NCBI GenBank assembly: GCA_027005175.1
Contig: JALTMC010000330.1
Coordinates: 2,664 to 19,118 of the forward strand
Direction: 5' to 3'
Origin: Myxococcales bacterium
GTDB taxonomy: Bacteria > Myxococcota_C > UBA6777
DNA length: 16,455 nt
In this document: positions 6,709-13,660 of the stretch, in pieces
Layout: each line of letters opens with the position of its first letter
How positions within the stretch are numbered: position 1 is the stretch's first letter
The notes under the pieces: model-generated
What the model saw: the letters and a program-made list of their open reading frames with translations, nothing else
Told to the model about the DNA's origin: nothing
Databases searched by the model: none
Translations under genes and position numbers: made by a program

Positions 6709-7362
6709 TTAACCCAACTGACTTCCGGTCTTGGTGGCTTGCATATGGTTGAGATGCTCAATGGCTTGTAGGGCAGCTTCTGCGCAGGAATCGATCTCCG
6801 ATTCCTTTCCGCTCAAGATCAGCCGTCCCGTTGCACCGTAAGGTTTGATGTGAATCAGTTTGACCTCTGCTGCTTTGAGTGCCTCGTTACAAATGAGGGA
6901 CATATAGGAAGCGGGCTTGGCTTCCAGAATCAAGAGTGATTCACCCGAGAGGACCATGTTCCCAGAGGCGAGGCTGGAGAAAAACATGGAGTGATCCTTT
7001 TCAACACCTCGGATGATCTGGTTGGTCAGGAGTTGGATCGGGGCGCGGTCATTTTCGTCCAATCCTGTTTCTCGAAGAACGGCTCGACCCGCTTCTTGAA
7101 CTTCGCCGTGGGTCGGATGGTGAACGACAAACAAACCAAAGTGTCGCTCTGTGATGATCTCTCCGAGTCGCACGCTTGTGCCCTTTAAGGCGAGGTCAAC
7201 CATACGGTGGATCTCCATGGCAGGTGAGATCTCCATCACCAGCGCAGAATCGTACTCTGAGGGATCATAGACGCTATTCTTTTGAGCAATAAACTGGGCC
7301 AACTGAGGTTGCAAACTGTCGATAAAAGTGAGGGTTCGCAGCTCGAAATATTGAGATAGCAT
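6709..7362 (-). CDS. BMC-T shell protein, CsoS1D/EutL-like, stacked type
   Basis: A 217-residue tandem BMC-domain protein that would form trimers making flat pseudohexameric tiles. First permuted domain about 38-125 (starting ALVMEISPAMEIHRMVDLAL), second about 140-208 (LLILEAKPASY, then EALKAAEVKLIHI, GATGRLILSG). The order of elements is that of the permuted BMC-T class, whose trimers stack in pairs to give gated pores. The pair Glu-Arg in ITERHFG (near 72) matches the pore-gating pair known in CsoS1D. It is 5 bases ahead of the class II aldolase and 53 bases after DeoC. Such proteins are proposed gates for larger metabolites, which here might be sugar phosphates or CoA; that is inference. 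Confidence 0.85.
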   Translation of the reverse strand: MLSQYFELRTLTFIDSLQPQLAQFIAQKNSVYDPSEYDSALVMEISPAMEIHRMVDLALKGTSVRLGEIITERHFGLFVVHHPTHGEVQEAGRAVLRETGLDENDRAPIQLLTNQIIRGVEKDHSMFFSSLASGNMVLSGESLLILEAKPASYMSLICNEALKAAEVKLIHIKPYGATGRLILSGKESEIDSCAEAALQAIEHLNHMQATKTGSQLG

Positions 7363-7371
7363 GAGTGCTCC

Positions 7372-7402
7372 GGTGCTTCGGTGTCTTTCGGTGTCTTTCG
7401 GT
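7372..7402. repeat. Short tandem repeat in DeoC/BMC-T spacer
   Basis: GTGTCTTTCG occurs twice back to back (7381-7390, 7391-7400), preceded by the partial copy GTGCTTCG. It lies between the DeoC stop and the BMC-T ribosome site and may simply be slippage. Confidence 0.7.
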
Positions 7403-7415
7403 ATCCAGGGGGAGA

Positions 7416-8330
7416 TTAATATTTTCCTTTTGCGGCTTTTTTTCCAGTGACAATGGCGATACTCGCTGAAGCACCGATTCGATTGGCTCCAGCCTTTATC
7501 ATCTTTTCCGCGTCTTCTCGTGAACGAACACCGCCAGAAGCTTTGACTTCCATGTCACAACCTACCACTCTTCGCATCAGCTCGACATCTTCTACAGTGG
7601 CTCCACCTGAACCAAAACCGGTGGAGGTCTTTACAAAGGCTGCACCGGCTGTTTTGCTAAGTGTACAGGCAATGACTTTTTCTTCGTCTGTGAGACTTGA
7701 GTTTTCAAGGATGACCTTGACTTTGTAGGGTGCTGAAGCTTTGACAACTTCGCGAATGTCTTCATACACCAGTTGGTACTCTCTGGACTTGAGTGCACCG
7801 ATGTTGATAACCATGTCTATCTCTTGGGCACCGTTTCGGATCGCCTCTTTGGCCTCAAAAGCTTTGGCATGACTCGTTGATGCGCCCAATGGAAAGCCAA
7901 CCACCGCGATGGGTTTGACGCCAGAGCCTCGCAATTGTCGTGCGACCAGCGGGATATTGCTCGCGTTGACGCAAACGGTAGCAAACTGATAACGCTTGGC
8001 TTCGTCGCAGATATTTAACAACTCTTCTCGGGTAGCATCCGCCTTTAATAAGGTGTGGTCGATGTATTTGGCGAGAGTATGGTCGATCTTCTCTCCAAAT
8101 CCAGGCTTTGCGCCAATTCGTACAGCGCCGGAGTTGATAATATTGCCACAGGCATCTTTTTTGATTGTGGCACAATGACCACATCCATCGCAGTTATCCA
8201 TGGAGAGCAGACAGGGGGCATCTCCACAAGACCCACCAGCTTGCATGCCGGCTCCACCGGATTGCAAGCGCTCCACCACTTGCTGGGTGATCTTGCGGAC
8301 AATCTCATCAAGGTTGTTATTTTGACTCAT
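7416..8330 (-). CDS. deoC: Deoxyribose-phosphate aldolase with targeting peptide and Cys-rich insert
   Basis: Class I (Schiff base) aldolase: deoxyribose-5-phosphate to acetaldehyde plus glyceraldehyde-3-phosphate. The catalytic domain (about 85-304) keeps Asp172 (EIDMVINIG), the Schiff-base Lys234 (FVKTSTGFG) and Lys263 (VKASGGVR). The ~80-residue N-terminal extension is unusual for DeoC. Residues 6-23 ([18 protein letters not shown]) are an amphipathic helix like the encapsulation peptide of the aldehyde dehydrogenase in this operon. Residues 35-61 hold six cysteines, including CDGCGHC, spaced C35-x4-C40-x6-C47-x2-C50-x2-C53-x7-C61, like an Fe-S or zinc site. ATG start with AAGGG 6 bases upstream. 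Its aldehyde product fits the dehydrogenase encoded nearby, so it is likely a lumen enzyme. Confidence 0.93.
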   Translation of the reverse strand: MSQNNNLDEIVRKITQQVVERLQSGGAGMQAGGSCGDAPCLLSMDNCDGCGHCATIKKDACGNIINSGAVRIGAKPGFGEKIDHTLAKYIDHTLLKADATREELLNICDEAKRYQFATVCVNASNIPLVARQLRGSGVKPIAVVGFPLGASTSHAKAFEAKEAIRNGAQEIDMVINIGALKSREYQLVYEDIREVVKASAPYKVKVILENSSLTDEEKVIACTLSKTAGAAFVKTSTGFGSGGATVEDVELMRRVVGCDMEVKASGGVRSREDAEKMIKAGANRIGASASIAIVTGKKAAKGKY

Positions 8331-8349
8331 GGCGAACCCTTATCTTTTG

Positions 8350-8622
8350 TTATTCTGCACAGAATACCTTGTCTACAATACCAACAATTACCGAGTGAAA
8401 TGGATCGTCTTGTGTGCCCAGGAGTTGACGGGCTGAGTTCCCTTCTCGTTGGACAAGGACAACATCACCTTCTCCTGCCTGAACAGAGTCACAGGCAAGA
8501 AATGATTGTCCACAATCGTTGCCTTTTTCGTCGATGGGGTGAACGATAAGAACCGTATGTCCCTCAAAGCAGGGATGCTTTTCTGAGGCAACCACATTTC
8601 CTTTAACTCTTCCCAAGATCAT
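8350..8622 (-). CDS. BMC-P pentameric vertex protein (EutN/CcmL family)
   Basis: A 90-residue EutN/CcmL protein, which forms pentamers that cap shell vertices. The family pattern is clear: N-terminal MILGRVKGNVVAS, LIVHPIDEKG, ACDSVQAGEGDVVLV, a small-residue stretch around SARQLL, and C-terminal VIVGIVDKV. Its ATG overlaps the stop of the preceding BMC-P gene (ATGA), so translation is coupled. It lies 19 bases ahead of deoC. It is one of three BMC-P paralogues in the window, and differs from the other two in the middle loop. Confidence 0.95.
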   Translation of the reverse strand: MILGRVKGNVVASEKHPCFEGHTVLIVHPIDEKGNDCGQSFLACDSVQAGEGDVVLVQREGNSARQLLGTQDDPFHSVIVGIVDKVFCAE

Positions 8623-8927
8623 GTCCCAAAGATCTCCTTTTTCCCGACGATCCCACTATCTTCGTTACTATAGACTTGGTCCACAATTCCGGTAATGGCA
8701 GCATCTACCGGGCTGAAGGGGTTGGGAAGTGCTAAGCTGGCTTCGCGAGACATGGTGAGATAGACCAAGTCATCAGGGCCAGCCTGAACAGAGTCGATGG
8801 CCACAAAGGGCTCTCCAGAGGGTTCCAGTCGGTCGTTGAGAGGCTCCACCATCAGGAGCTTAATCCCCTTCAAGGATGGGTCTTTGACTGTGGCTACCAC
8901 TGTGCCAATTACTTTTGCCAGTTGCAA
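8619..8927 (-). CDS. BMC-P pentameric vertex protein, second copy
   Basis: A 102-residue EutN/CcmL family protein: QLAKVIGTVVATVK, LLMVEPLND, AIDSVQAGPDDLVYLT, and ITGIVDQVY, followed by a ~12-residue tail absent from the third copy. The start is a TTG at 8927 with AGGAG 8 bases upstream. The stop overlaps the start of the following BMC-P by four bases, and the preceding BMC-T gene ends 11 bases upstream. The middle segment (SLALPNPFSPVD) is longer than in the other two copies. Pentamers of the different paralogues probably occupy the same kind of site. Confidence 0.94.
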   Translation of the reverse strand: MQLAKVIGTVVATVKDPSLKGIKLLMVEPLNDRLEPSGEPFVAIDSVQAGPDDLVYLTMSREASLALPNPFSPVDAAITGIVDQVYSNEDSGIVGKKEIFGT

Positions 8928-8938
8928 TGTCTTATCTC

Positions 8939-9496
8939 CTACCTCTGGAATACTTTTTCAAGAAATTCAGGATGGGGGGAAGGGATGATCTCATAATTGG
9001 CTAACATACCTTCTTTTTGTGCATAACGCCATGCTGCTTCCATCGATGCTTCAAGTTGGTGGAGTTCTCCGGTGATCACAAAGTAGCCTTTTCCTCCGAG
9101 TCCACTACCCAATTTGAGTTCTACGAGTTGAACAGGTGTTGTCTTGGCTGCTCGGTCAGCGGCAAAAACGCAAGAGCATACGGAGAAGGTTTCGACGATA
9201 CCGATAGCACCGAAGGTCTCAATCGCGGTGCTTCCTGCGATCGCCGATAGCACGCTGTGATGGAGTTGAGGGATGATAATGTCATGGACGAGCCCGTCTC
9301 CGGCTGCCACAACACCAGCCTTGTGAGATTCTTCCACATCCCCCACTTCACCACCAAAAAGAGTGATGTACTTTCCGGGAGAGATCGGGTGGGATTGGAG
9401 AATCCGTACGGGCGCCTTTTTGGCAATGGCATCGGTGGAAAAGATACCTTTTGCCACAGACTTGTATTCGATCATCCCGAGAGCGGGCTCCTGCAT
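8939..9496 (-). CDS. BMC-T shell protein, PduT-like, pore serine
   Basis: A 185-residue tandem BMC protein forming trimeric pseudohexamers. Domain 1 covers about 4-90 (ALGMIEYKSVAKGIF) and domain 2 about 95-180 (GAIGIVETFSVCSCVFAAD, GLGGKGYFVITGEL). The domain 1 pore loop reads PISPGKY, with Ser39 where PduT has the cysteine that binds a pore [4Fe-4S] cluster. This matches, from memory, the Haliangium BMC-T whose pore serine was engineered to cysteine to bind a cluster. I start at the ATG at 9496 (GAGGA adjacent, AAGGA 8 bases upstream); the longer frame to 9535 would overlap the PduS-like gene and adds a non-family tail. It directly follows the degenerate PduS-like gene. Confidence 0.92.
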   Translation of the reverse strand: MQEPALGMIEYKSVAKGIFSTDAIAKKAPVRILQSHPISPGKYITLFGGEVGDVEESHKAGVVAAGDGLVHDIIIPQLHHSVLSAIAGSTAIETFGAIGIVETFSVCSCVFAADRAAKTTPVQLVELKLGSGLGGKGYFVITGELHQLEASMEAAWRYAQKEGMLANYEIIPSPHPEFLEKVFQR

Positions 9497-9507
9497 TCCT
9501 CTTTTCC

Positions 9508-10839
9508 TTATCGTCTGGTGCGAATCTCGATCCATGCGTCACAAATATCGCTAACATGACCTGCAATGGATGCATGAAAACACAACCCAAGTTGATCCAG
9601 TGGACTCTCTGCTATCCTATCACCCATTCGTACCCTTTCTCCCACTCGTACCTGGGGGATCACAGGTACACCAAAGCGTTTCTCAAGCGGTACTCGAACC
9701 AAGCCAACGTGTTTTGTCCCCTCGTAAGGGAGCTTTTGAAGATAGCGCTGAATATCCATCTTTTTGAGCAGCATGGGAAGGGATACCCTGGCATTTTCGT
9801 AACCGGAACGTACCTTTGGCTCTTCTTGTGTTTTGGGATAGTGAAGTCCTCTTTGCTCTAACTCATTCCGGGTCTCTGCAAAAAGCTGTCGGGGAGAGAG
9901 TTGCATCACATCACAGGCTATCAAGTCGCAGACACCGCACTGGCTGCACAAAAAGGAAGACATCAAGTGCTCTGTGTCTACCTTGTTGTAGTTGATGGCC
10001 CGCATCATTTGATGGGGAAAGATGTCGTGCCCTGCGAGGTAGCGTGGACACATGTCTGTGCATCGCATACACTGACTGCAAGCCGCCTTGGATTGTTTTA
10101 GCATCTGTGTGGTGCTTTTGCTTTTTATGCGAATGATACAGTGGTCTTGTGCCAAGACCGTGATCCCATTTGTTGTTTTGGTGATCCCAAGACTGTGGTT
10201 CTGAACCAACCCTCCTCGCAGTGGACCCCCATCCAAAATGGCTACAGGATGTTGTGTGGTGCCGCCTGCCATATCCAATAGATCACTGTAGGTTGTTCCT
10301 ATCGGTACTCTTACGATTTTGGGTTCCGCGACCTCTCCCACGATACTGACGAGCTTTTCTGTGACAGCCTTCCCTCCCATTGCCCGAGCCATCTGAGCCA
10401 ACGATACAACATCATTCACGACAATACCGATGTCTCTGGGGCTTCCTCCTTCAGGAACAACACGCTTTTTGATGTCGTAGGTGAGGTGGACTTCATCTCC
10501 GGTCGGATGGTGGTCTCTCAGCGGAAAGAGTGAAATGGAGCCATCAGAGGGGAGAGCCTGGTTCAGAGACTCGAGCAACTTCGGTTGTGCTCCTCGGGTT
10601 GCGATAATTCCTTCCCGGGCTCCTGTCGCCGTCATCGCGAGCTTCAAACCGTCCATGACGAGATCGGGTCTTTCTTCCATTAATACCGTGTCGGTGGCGA
10701 GGAGAGGTTCGGATTCACTGCCATTGGCAATGACTGTATCCGCTTTCGCCAAGAGCTTGCGATACGTTGGTTCTCCCCCATCTCCGGAATCCATAATCCC
10801 AGCCAGTCGAACAGCATTGATGATCGCATTTCGCTTCAT
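9508..10839 (-). CDS. PduS/RnfC-like protein with degenerate NADH/FMN loop
   Basis: A 443-residue relative of PduS and RnfC. The ferredoxin region is intact: C254-x2-C257-x2-C260-x3-C264 and C298-x2-C301-x2-C304-x4-C309, enough for two [4Fe-4S] clusters, and a C-terminal biotinyl-like barrel (about 375-443) is present. The N-terminal glycine loop, which in the plus-strand paralogue reads GIVGAGGGGFPAHVKL, is here GIMDSGDGGEPTYRKL; ANAAECEP is ANGSESEP, and VVNNVET is VVNDVVS. NADH and FMN binding may be lost or changed. ATG start at 10839, weak ribosome site, 12 bases after the aldehyde dehydrogenase stop. PduS proteins recycle redox cofactors inside metabolosomes. This copy may act only as an Fe-S electron relay. 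Confidence 0.88.
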   Translation of the reverse strand: MKRNAIINAVRLAGIMDSGDGGEPTYRKLLAKADTVIANGSESEPLLATDTVLMEERPDLVMDGLKLAMTATGAREGIIATRGAQPKLLESLNQALPSDGSISLFPLRDHHPTGDEVHLTYDIKKRVVPEGGSPRDIGIVVNDVVSLAQMARAMGGKAVTEKLVSIVGEVAEPKIVRVPIGTTYSDLLDMAGGTTQHPVAILDGGPLRGGLVQNHSLGITKTTNGITVLAQDHCIIRIKSKSTTQMLKQSKAACSQCMRCTDMCPRYLAGHDIFPHQMMRAINYNKVDTEHLMSSFLCSQCGVCDLIACDVMQLSPRQLFAETRNELEQRGLHYPKTQEEPKVRSGYENARVSLPMLLKKMDIQRYLQKLPYEGTKHVGLVRVPLEKRFGVPVIPQVRVGERVRMGDRIAESPLDQLGLCFHASIAGHVSDICDAWIEIRTRR

Positions 10840-10851
10840 AAGACCGATACT

Positions 10852-12348
10852 TTAGAGGACACCAAAGTATCCCTTGAGGGTACATCTTCGGATACGAGTA
10901 AATGTGCGGGCTGTGGTCATGCCTTCTCCTGTGGGAGAGGCGATGGTGAAGGATGTTGGCCCTTCACCTCCCAGACCCAAACCCGCCAGAGAGCCGCCGT
11001 TTTTGACAAACAAACTTGTGTTCATCTTGATGGCCATCTTGTGCATATTGTCGATATTTTTGGAGTGAATGCAGGCGGTGTGAAAGCAGCCTTGTTCCAG
11101 TGTGTATGCGATATCGATCGCCTCATCGATATCTCTGGCTTGTATCAGTGGAACAACGGGCAACATCAACTCTTGCACAGCAAAGGGGTGATCTGCGTCG
11201 GTTTGAGTAATGGCCAGCCGCTTGGAGGCATCCACTTCCATCCCAATCTCTCGCAAGATGACCTGAACATCCTTACCCACAAACCTCTTTTCAACATGCC
11301 CATGATCGTCCAGGATAAGGTTCTTCAAGCGTCTGGTTTGGAAAGGGCTCAACTCCACGGCCCCGTGTTTGAGCATGTATTTCTTGAGCGGAGCAAGAGC
11401 TTTTCTTGTGGCGATGATCTCCTTTTCGACCACACAGATAATATTGTTGTCTGTGCTTGCACTGGTCACGATGTCACGTGCGGCTTGTTCCAAATCGGCA
11501 GTCTCATCAACAACCACCGGAGGGTTCCCCGGTCCGGCAGCGATCACTCGTTTCCCCGACTGCATCGCAGCTCGCACAACAACAGGGCCGCCGGTGACGA
11601 CCAACAGTCGGATACCTCGGTGCTTCATCAATCGCTGTGCGCTTTGGATGGTGGGAGAGCGCAAGGTGGTGAAGAGGTTGGGGGGACCCCCCTCTGAGAT
11701 GACCGCTTTGTTCATGATGTTGATCGTAAAGAGGGATACTTTTCGGGACGAAGGGTGAGGGTGAAAGACCACACTGTTTCCACCTGCCAACATCCCAATA
11801 CCGTTGTTGATAATGGTCTCTGAGGGATTGGTGGTGGGGGTGATGCTGCCGAGAACACCGAAGGGACATCTCTCTTCGAGAGTGAGCCCGTCGTCTCCCA
11901 CAAAACTGTTGGCTTCAATGTCTTCAACACCAGGGGTCTTGAGAATAGCAAGGCGGTTTTTTACCAGCTTGTCTTCATACCGGCCAAGCCCCGTTTCCTC
12001 CACGGCCATTCGGGCCAGATCTTCAAGGTGCTCCATGCAGATCTCACGAACCGCTGCAACGATCCTTTTGCGTTGCTCTATAGAGATGCTCCGAAATTCT
12101 TCGAATGCCTTCTGTGCCGCTTCTACAGCAGTGTCAAGGTCGGGAAAACAGCCCAACTCTCCCACACCCGAGCCCCAGGCTCGTGGACCCGGTACAAATG
12201 TAGGGCGGGCAGGAGGCGAAGGGGCCAGTACGGGAACAGAAGTTCGAGGGAGTGCTTGGGTAGGGTTGGAAGGCTCGTGGGAATCGACTGCCAACTGCTC
12301 GACGACGCGGTCGACAATGGAGCGAATTTGATCGTCCGTCACTTTCAT
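10852..12348 (-). CDS. CoA-acylating aldehyde dehydrogenase (PduP-like) with encapsulation peptide
   Basis: Oxidises an aldehyde to acyl-CoA with NAD+, the signature enzyme of metabolosomes. About 498 residues from the ATG at 12348. Residues 1-22 (MKVTDDQIRSIVDRVVEQLA) form the N-terminal amphipathic targeting helix, 25-56 a Pro-rich linker, then the dehydrogenase domain: PFGVLGSITPTTNPSET, VTGGPVVVRAAMQSGK, AAGPGNPPVVVD, and the active-site cysteine (about residue 305) in DNNIICVVEKE. The ATG has AAGGTGG 8 bases upstream; a GTG 12 bases earlier lies inside that ribosome site. Hairpins precede the gene. With DeoC in the operon the substrate is probably acetaldehyde; lactaldehyde from the class II aldolase is possible too. 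No phosphotransacylase gene is visible. Confidence 0.95.
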   Translation of the reverse strand: MKVTDDQIRSIVDRVVEQLAVDSHEPSNPTQALPRTSVPVLAPSPPARPTFVPGPRAWGSGVGELGCFPDLDTAVEAAQKAFEEFRSISIEQRKRIVAAVREICMEHLEDLARMAVEETGLGRYEDKLVKNRLAILKTPGVEDIEANSFVGDDGLTLEERCPFGVLGSITPTTNPSETIINNGIGMLAGGNSVVFHPHPSSRKVSLFTINIMNKAVISEGGPPNLFTTLRSPTIQSAQRLMKHRGIRLLVVTGGPVVVRAAMQSGKRVIAAGPGNPPVVVDETADLEQAARDIVTSASTDNNIICVVEKEIIATRKALAPLKKYMLKHGAVELSPFQTRRLKNLILDDHGHVEKRFVGKDVQVILREIGMEVDASKRLAITQTDADHPFAVQELMLPVVPLIQARDIDEAIDIAYTLEQGCFHTACIHSKNIDNMHKMAIKMNTSLFVKNGGSLAGLGLGGEGPTSFTIASPTGEGMTTARTFTRIRRCTLKGYFGVL

Positions 12349-12360
12349 CAGAAAAACCAC

Positions 12361-12403
12361 CTTTCCCTTTGGGAAGTACTGGTTTTGCTGGCGACAAAAC
12401 CAG
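12361..12403. promoter_or_regulatory. Hairpins ahead of the aldehyde dehydrogenase
   Basis: CTGGTTTTG (12379-12387) and CAAAACCAG (12395-12403) form a perfect 9 bp stem with a 7-base loop. A second small stem (TTCCC/GGGAA around AAA) lies next to the ribosome site of the gene. No T-tract follows, so an RNA processing or stability element is more likely than a terminator. Confidence 0.6.
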
Positions 12404-12450
12404 GAGAGGGGGTGCCATAGGCATACAGGAGAAGAGAATCTTCTTCCGAA

Positions 12451-12738
12451 TTATTTGCTGTAACGCGTTTCCCCGTGAACCTCTACGAGGTCAACAATCG
12501 CCATAATGACGGTGTCTACTGGTTTTCCCTGGGTTATTGTTGTCTGGCGAGCCGCACTGCCCGCAGCAACAAGAACAACCTCTCCAATGCCGGCACCGAC
12601 AGAGTCGACGGCAACAACCATCCCTCCTGTCTCCTGGCATTGGACGTCAAGGTACTTGACGACATGCAGTCTTATTCCTTCGAGCTTCTCGTCTTTCTGT
12701 GTTGAAACGATCGTTCCAACAATTTTCCCGAGTTGCAT
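12451..12738 (-). CDS. BMC-P pentameric vertex protein, third copy
   Basis: A 95-residue EutN/CcmL family protein starting at the ATG at 12738 with AAGGAG 5 bases upstream; the longer open frame to 12867 adds a 43-residue head that does not fit the family. Pattern: MQLGKIVGTIVSTQK, LHVVKYLDV, AVDSVGAGIGEVVLVAAGSAAR, and VIMAIVDLVEV. It is the closest of the three copies to typical EutN/CcmL because it keeps the GSAAR segment. It sits between BMC-H and the aldehyde dehydrogenase. Confidence 0.95.
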   Translation of the reverse strand: MQLGKIVGTIVSTQKDEKLEGIRLHVVKYLDVQCQETGGMVVAVDSVGAGIGEVVLVAAGSAARQTTITQGKPVDTVIMAIVDLVEVHGETRYSK

Positions 12739-12843
12739 CAATGCTCCTTCAACGAGAAGAGAACGAAGCCCAAGTACCCCTTTCTTTCGAGCACCAACCC
12801 CTTGGTTTGTGGCTGCTGAAACCAACATGACACAATGGGTTTG

Positions 12844-12931
12844 TCCCGTAAGGGGGGACGGGAGCACTCAGGTACAATCACAGCAATGCAGAGTGTCTGA
12901 ATCTTGCGATCATCTCTGTGATGACTCCCGT
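12844..12931 (-). promoter_or_regulatory. Possible alternative-pairing RNA leader
   Basis: On the minus strand the segment CTCCCGT (from 12858-12864) can pair with an upstream ACGGGAG (from 12925-12931) or, as TCCCGT, with a downstream ACGGGA (from 12844-12849). The two pairings exclude each other. No T-run follows. It lies in the 260-base leader of the third BMC-P gene and is only a structural suggestion. Confidence 0.3.
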
Positions 12932-13003
12932 GTCGGGATCACGTTCTCTGGTCGGATTGTCCAAGGTTTGAGTTGCTGTTGAACGCTCAACAGTCCGTCT
13001 CAA
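12878..13003 (-). CDS. Candidate small protein just after BMC-H
   Basis: A 41-codon frame whose TTG start overlaps the BMC-H stop (TTGA). The sequence after the start is [20 protein letters not shown] and later [16 protein letters not shown]. It reads like protein and would be translationally coupled, but the TTG has only a weak site (GAGAAG), and the region also contains hairpins. No family recognised; it could be a remnant. Confidence 0.22.
   Translation of the reverse strand: MRRTVERSTATQTLDNPTRERDPDTGVITEMIARFRHSALL
12976..12993. promoter_or_regulatory. Hairpin just after the BMC-H gene
   Basis: CTGTTGA (12976-12982) pairs perfectly with TCAACAG (12987-12993) around ACGC, seven bases past the BMC-H stop. 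Without a T-tract it is more likely an mRNA-stability or partial-attenuation element that keeps the abundant BMC-H product high relative to later genes. Confidence 0.55.
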
Positions 13004-13296
13004 TCCCCAGACTTCTCACCATTGCGACCAAGGGGGAGTGTGCTATCTACGTTGGAGTGAGGTCTGGGAATCACATGAACGGAGACAAGCTCACCCACTT
13101 TTTCAGCCGCTCTAGACCCTGCTTCTGTCGCCGCTTTGACAGCCGCCACATCTCCACGAACAATGACCGTGACAAAACCACCACCGATCTTTTCGTAGCC
13201 AACAAGCTCTACTTTCGCTGCTTTGACCATCGCGTCAGAGGCTTCTACGACTCCAACAAAGCCTCTTGTCTCAATCATCCCTAATGCATCAGCCAT
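13000..13296 (-). CDS. BMC-H hexameric shell protein
   Basis: A 98-residue single BMC-domain protein, the main hexameric shell tile. Starts [20 protein letters not shown], then [20 protein letters not shown] with the pore motif [18 protein letters not shown], and the conserved [10 protein letters not shown] near the C-terminus. It is very close, from memory, to the well-studied Haliangium ochraceum BMC-H, including the PLGR near the C-terminus. ATG start with GAGGA 9 bases upstream. It is the first gene of the leftward operon, 107 bases below a predicted promoter start, which fits high expression. Confidence 0.97.
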   Translation of the reverse strand: MADALGMIETRGFVGVVEASDAMVKAAKVELVGYEKIGGGFVTVIVRGDVAAVKAATEAGSRAAEKVGELVSVHVIPRPHSNVDSTLPLGRNGEKSGD

Positions 13297-13347
13297 ATAT
13301 ACGTGTCCTCTTTCTTGAATTGTGGGACGACCGTTTGGGTAATCGGC

Positions 13348-13363
13348 CGGAACTACTGTTCCG
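13348..13363. promoter_or_regulatory. Perfect 6 bp inverted repeat in the BMC-H leader
   Basis: CGGAAC, four bases TACT, GTTCCG. It lies about 40 bases downstream of the predicted leftward transcription start and 52 bases before the BMC-H ATG. It could be an operator or an mRNA hairpin. Confidence 0.5.
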
Positions 13364-13409
13364 AATCATCGGTGGTATTCTCAGGTGAGCCGCTAACAAA
13401 GAAGGGCAA

Positions 13410-13438
13410 ACCCTAGCACAGCAAATCAGGAGTGTCAA
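13410..13438 (-). promoter_or_regulatory. Leftward sigma-70 type promoter of the shell operon
   Basis: On the minus strand TTGACA (13438-13433), a 17-base spacer, then TAGGGT (13415-13410) with TGC directly before it, an extended -10 feature. The -35 box is perfect consensus. Start of transcription would be near 13403, giving a leader of about 107 bases to the BMC-H ATG. Confidence 0.6.
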
Positions 13439-13539
13439 GAACTACAGACGATTCTTTTTTTCTCTTTTTCTCCTGTCAATACCGGTGCTTTTGGCCTTCT
13501 CTCAAAGCTCACTTCACATCTCGTGAACAGAGCAAAGAT

Positions 13540-13574
13540 AGAGTCTTGACTCTCCTTGCCCCCTTTGCTAGTTT
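13540..13574 (+). promoter_or_regulatory. Rightward promoter with overlapping inverted repeat
   Basis: TTGACT (13546-13551), a 17-base spacer, then TAGTTT (13569-13574), again preceded by TGC. The inverted repeat AGAGTC-TT-GACTCT (13540-13553) covers the -35 box, as an operator would. The shared TTGAC-N17-TAG pattern with the leftward promoter supports both. The leader to the PduS ATG would be about 220 bases. Confidence 0.45.
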
Positions 13575-13605
13575 GGCCCCTTCACACCATTCGGACGTAG
13601 ACGTC

Positions 13606-13638
13606 GGCCGCTTGAACCGAGTCGTTGGCCGCTTGAAC
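13606..13638 (+). repeat. Direct repeat GGCCGCTTGAAC, related to the array at 1826
   Basis: GGCCGCTTGAAC occurs at 13606-13617 and 13627-13638, 21 bases apart. The text between, AACCGAGTCGTTGGCCGCTTG, matches the minus-strand form of the 1826-1953 repeat at 17 of 21 positions. CTTGAAC recurs at 13660-13666. Confidence 0.8.
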
Positions 13639-13660
13639 ATAGGAACAGCGAGAAAACAAC

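Noticed and set aside
9497-9535. Longer start for the shell-operon BMC-T
   Set aside because: It would overlap the PduS-like gene by 28 bases and add residues not seen in the family; the ATG at 9496 is preceded by purine-rich ribosome-site sequence.
12739-12867. N-terminal extension of the third BMC-P protein
   Set aside because: The family starts at MQLGKIVGT; a good ribosome site precedes that ATG, and the extra 43 residues look non-coding.
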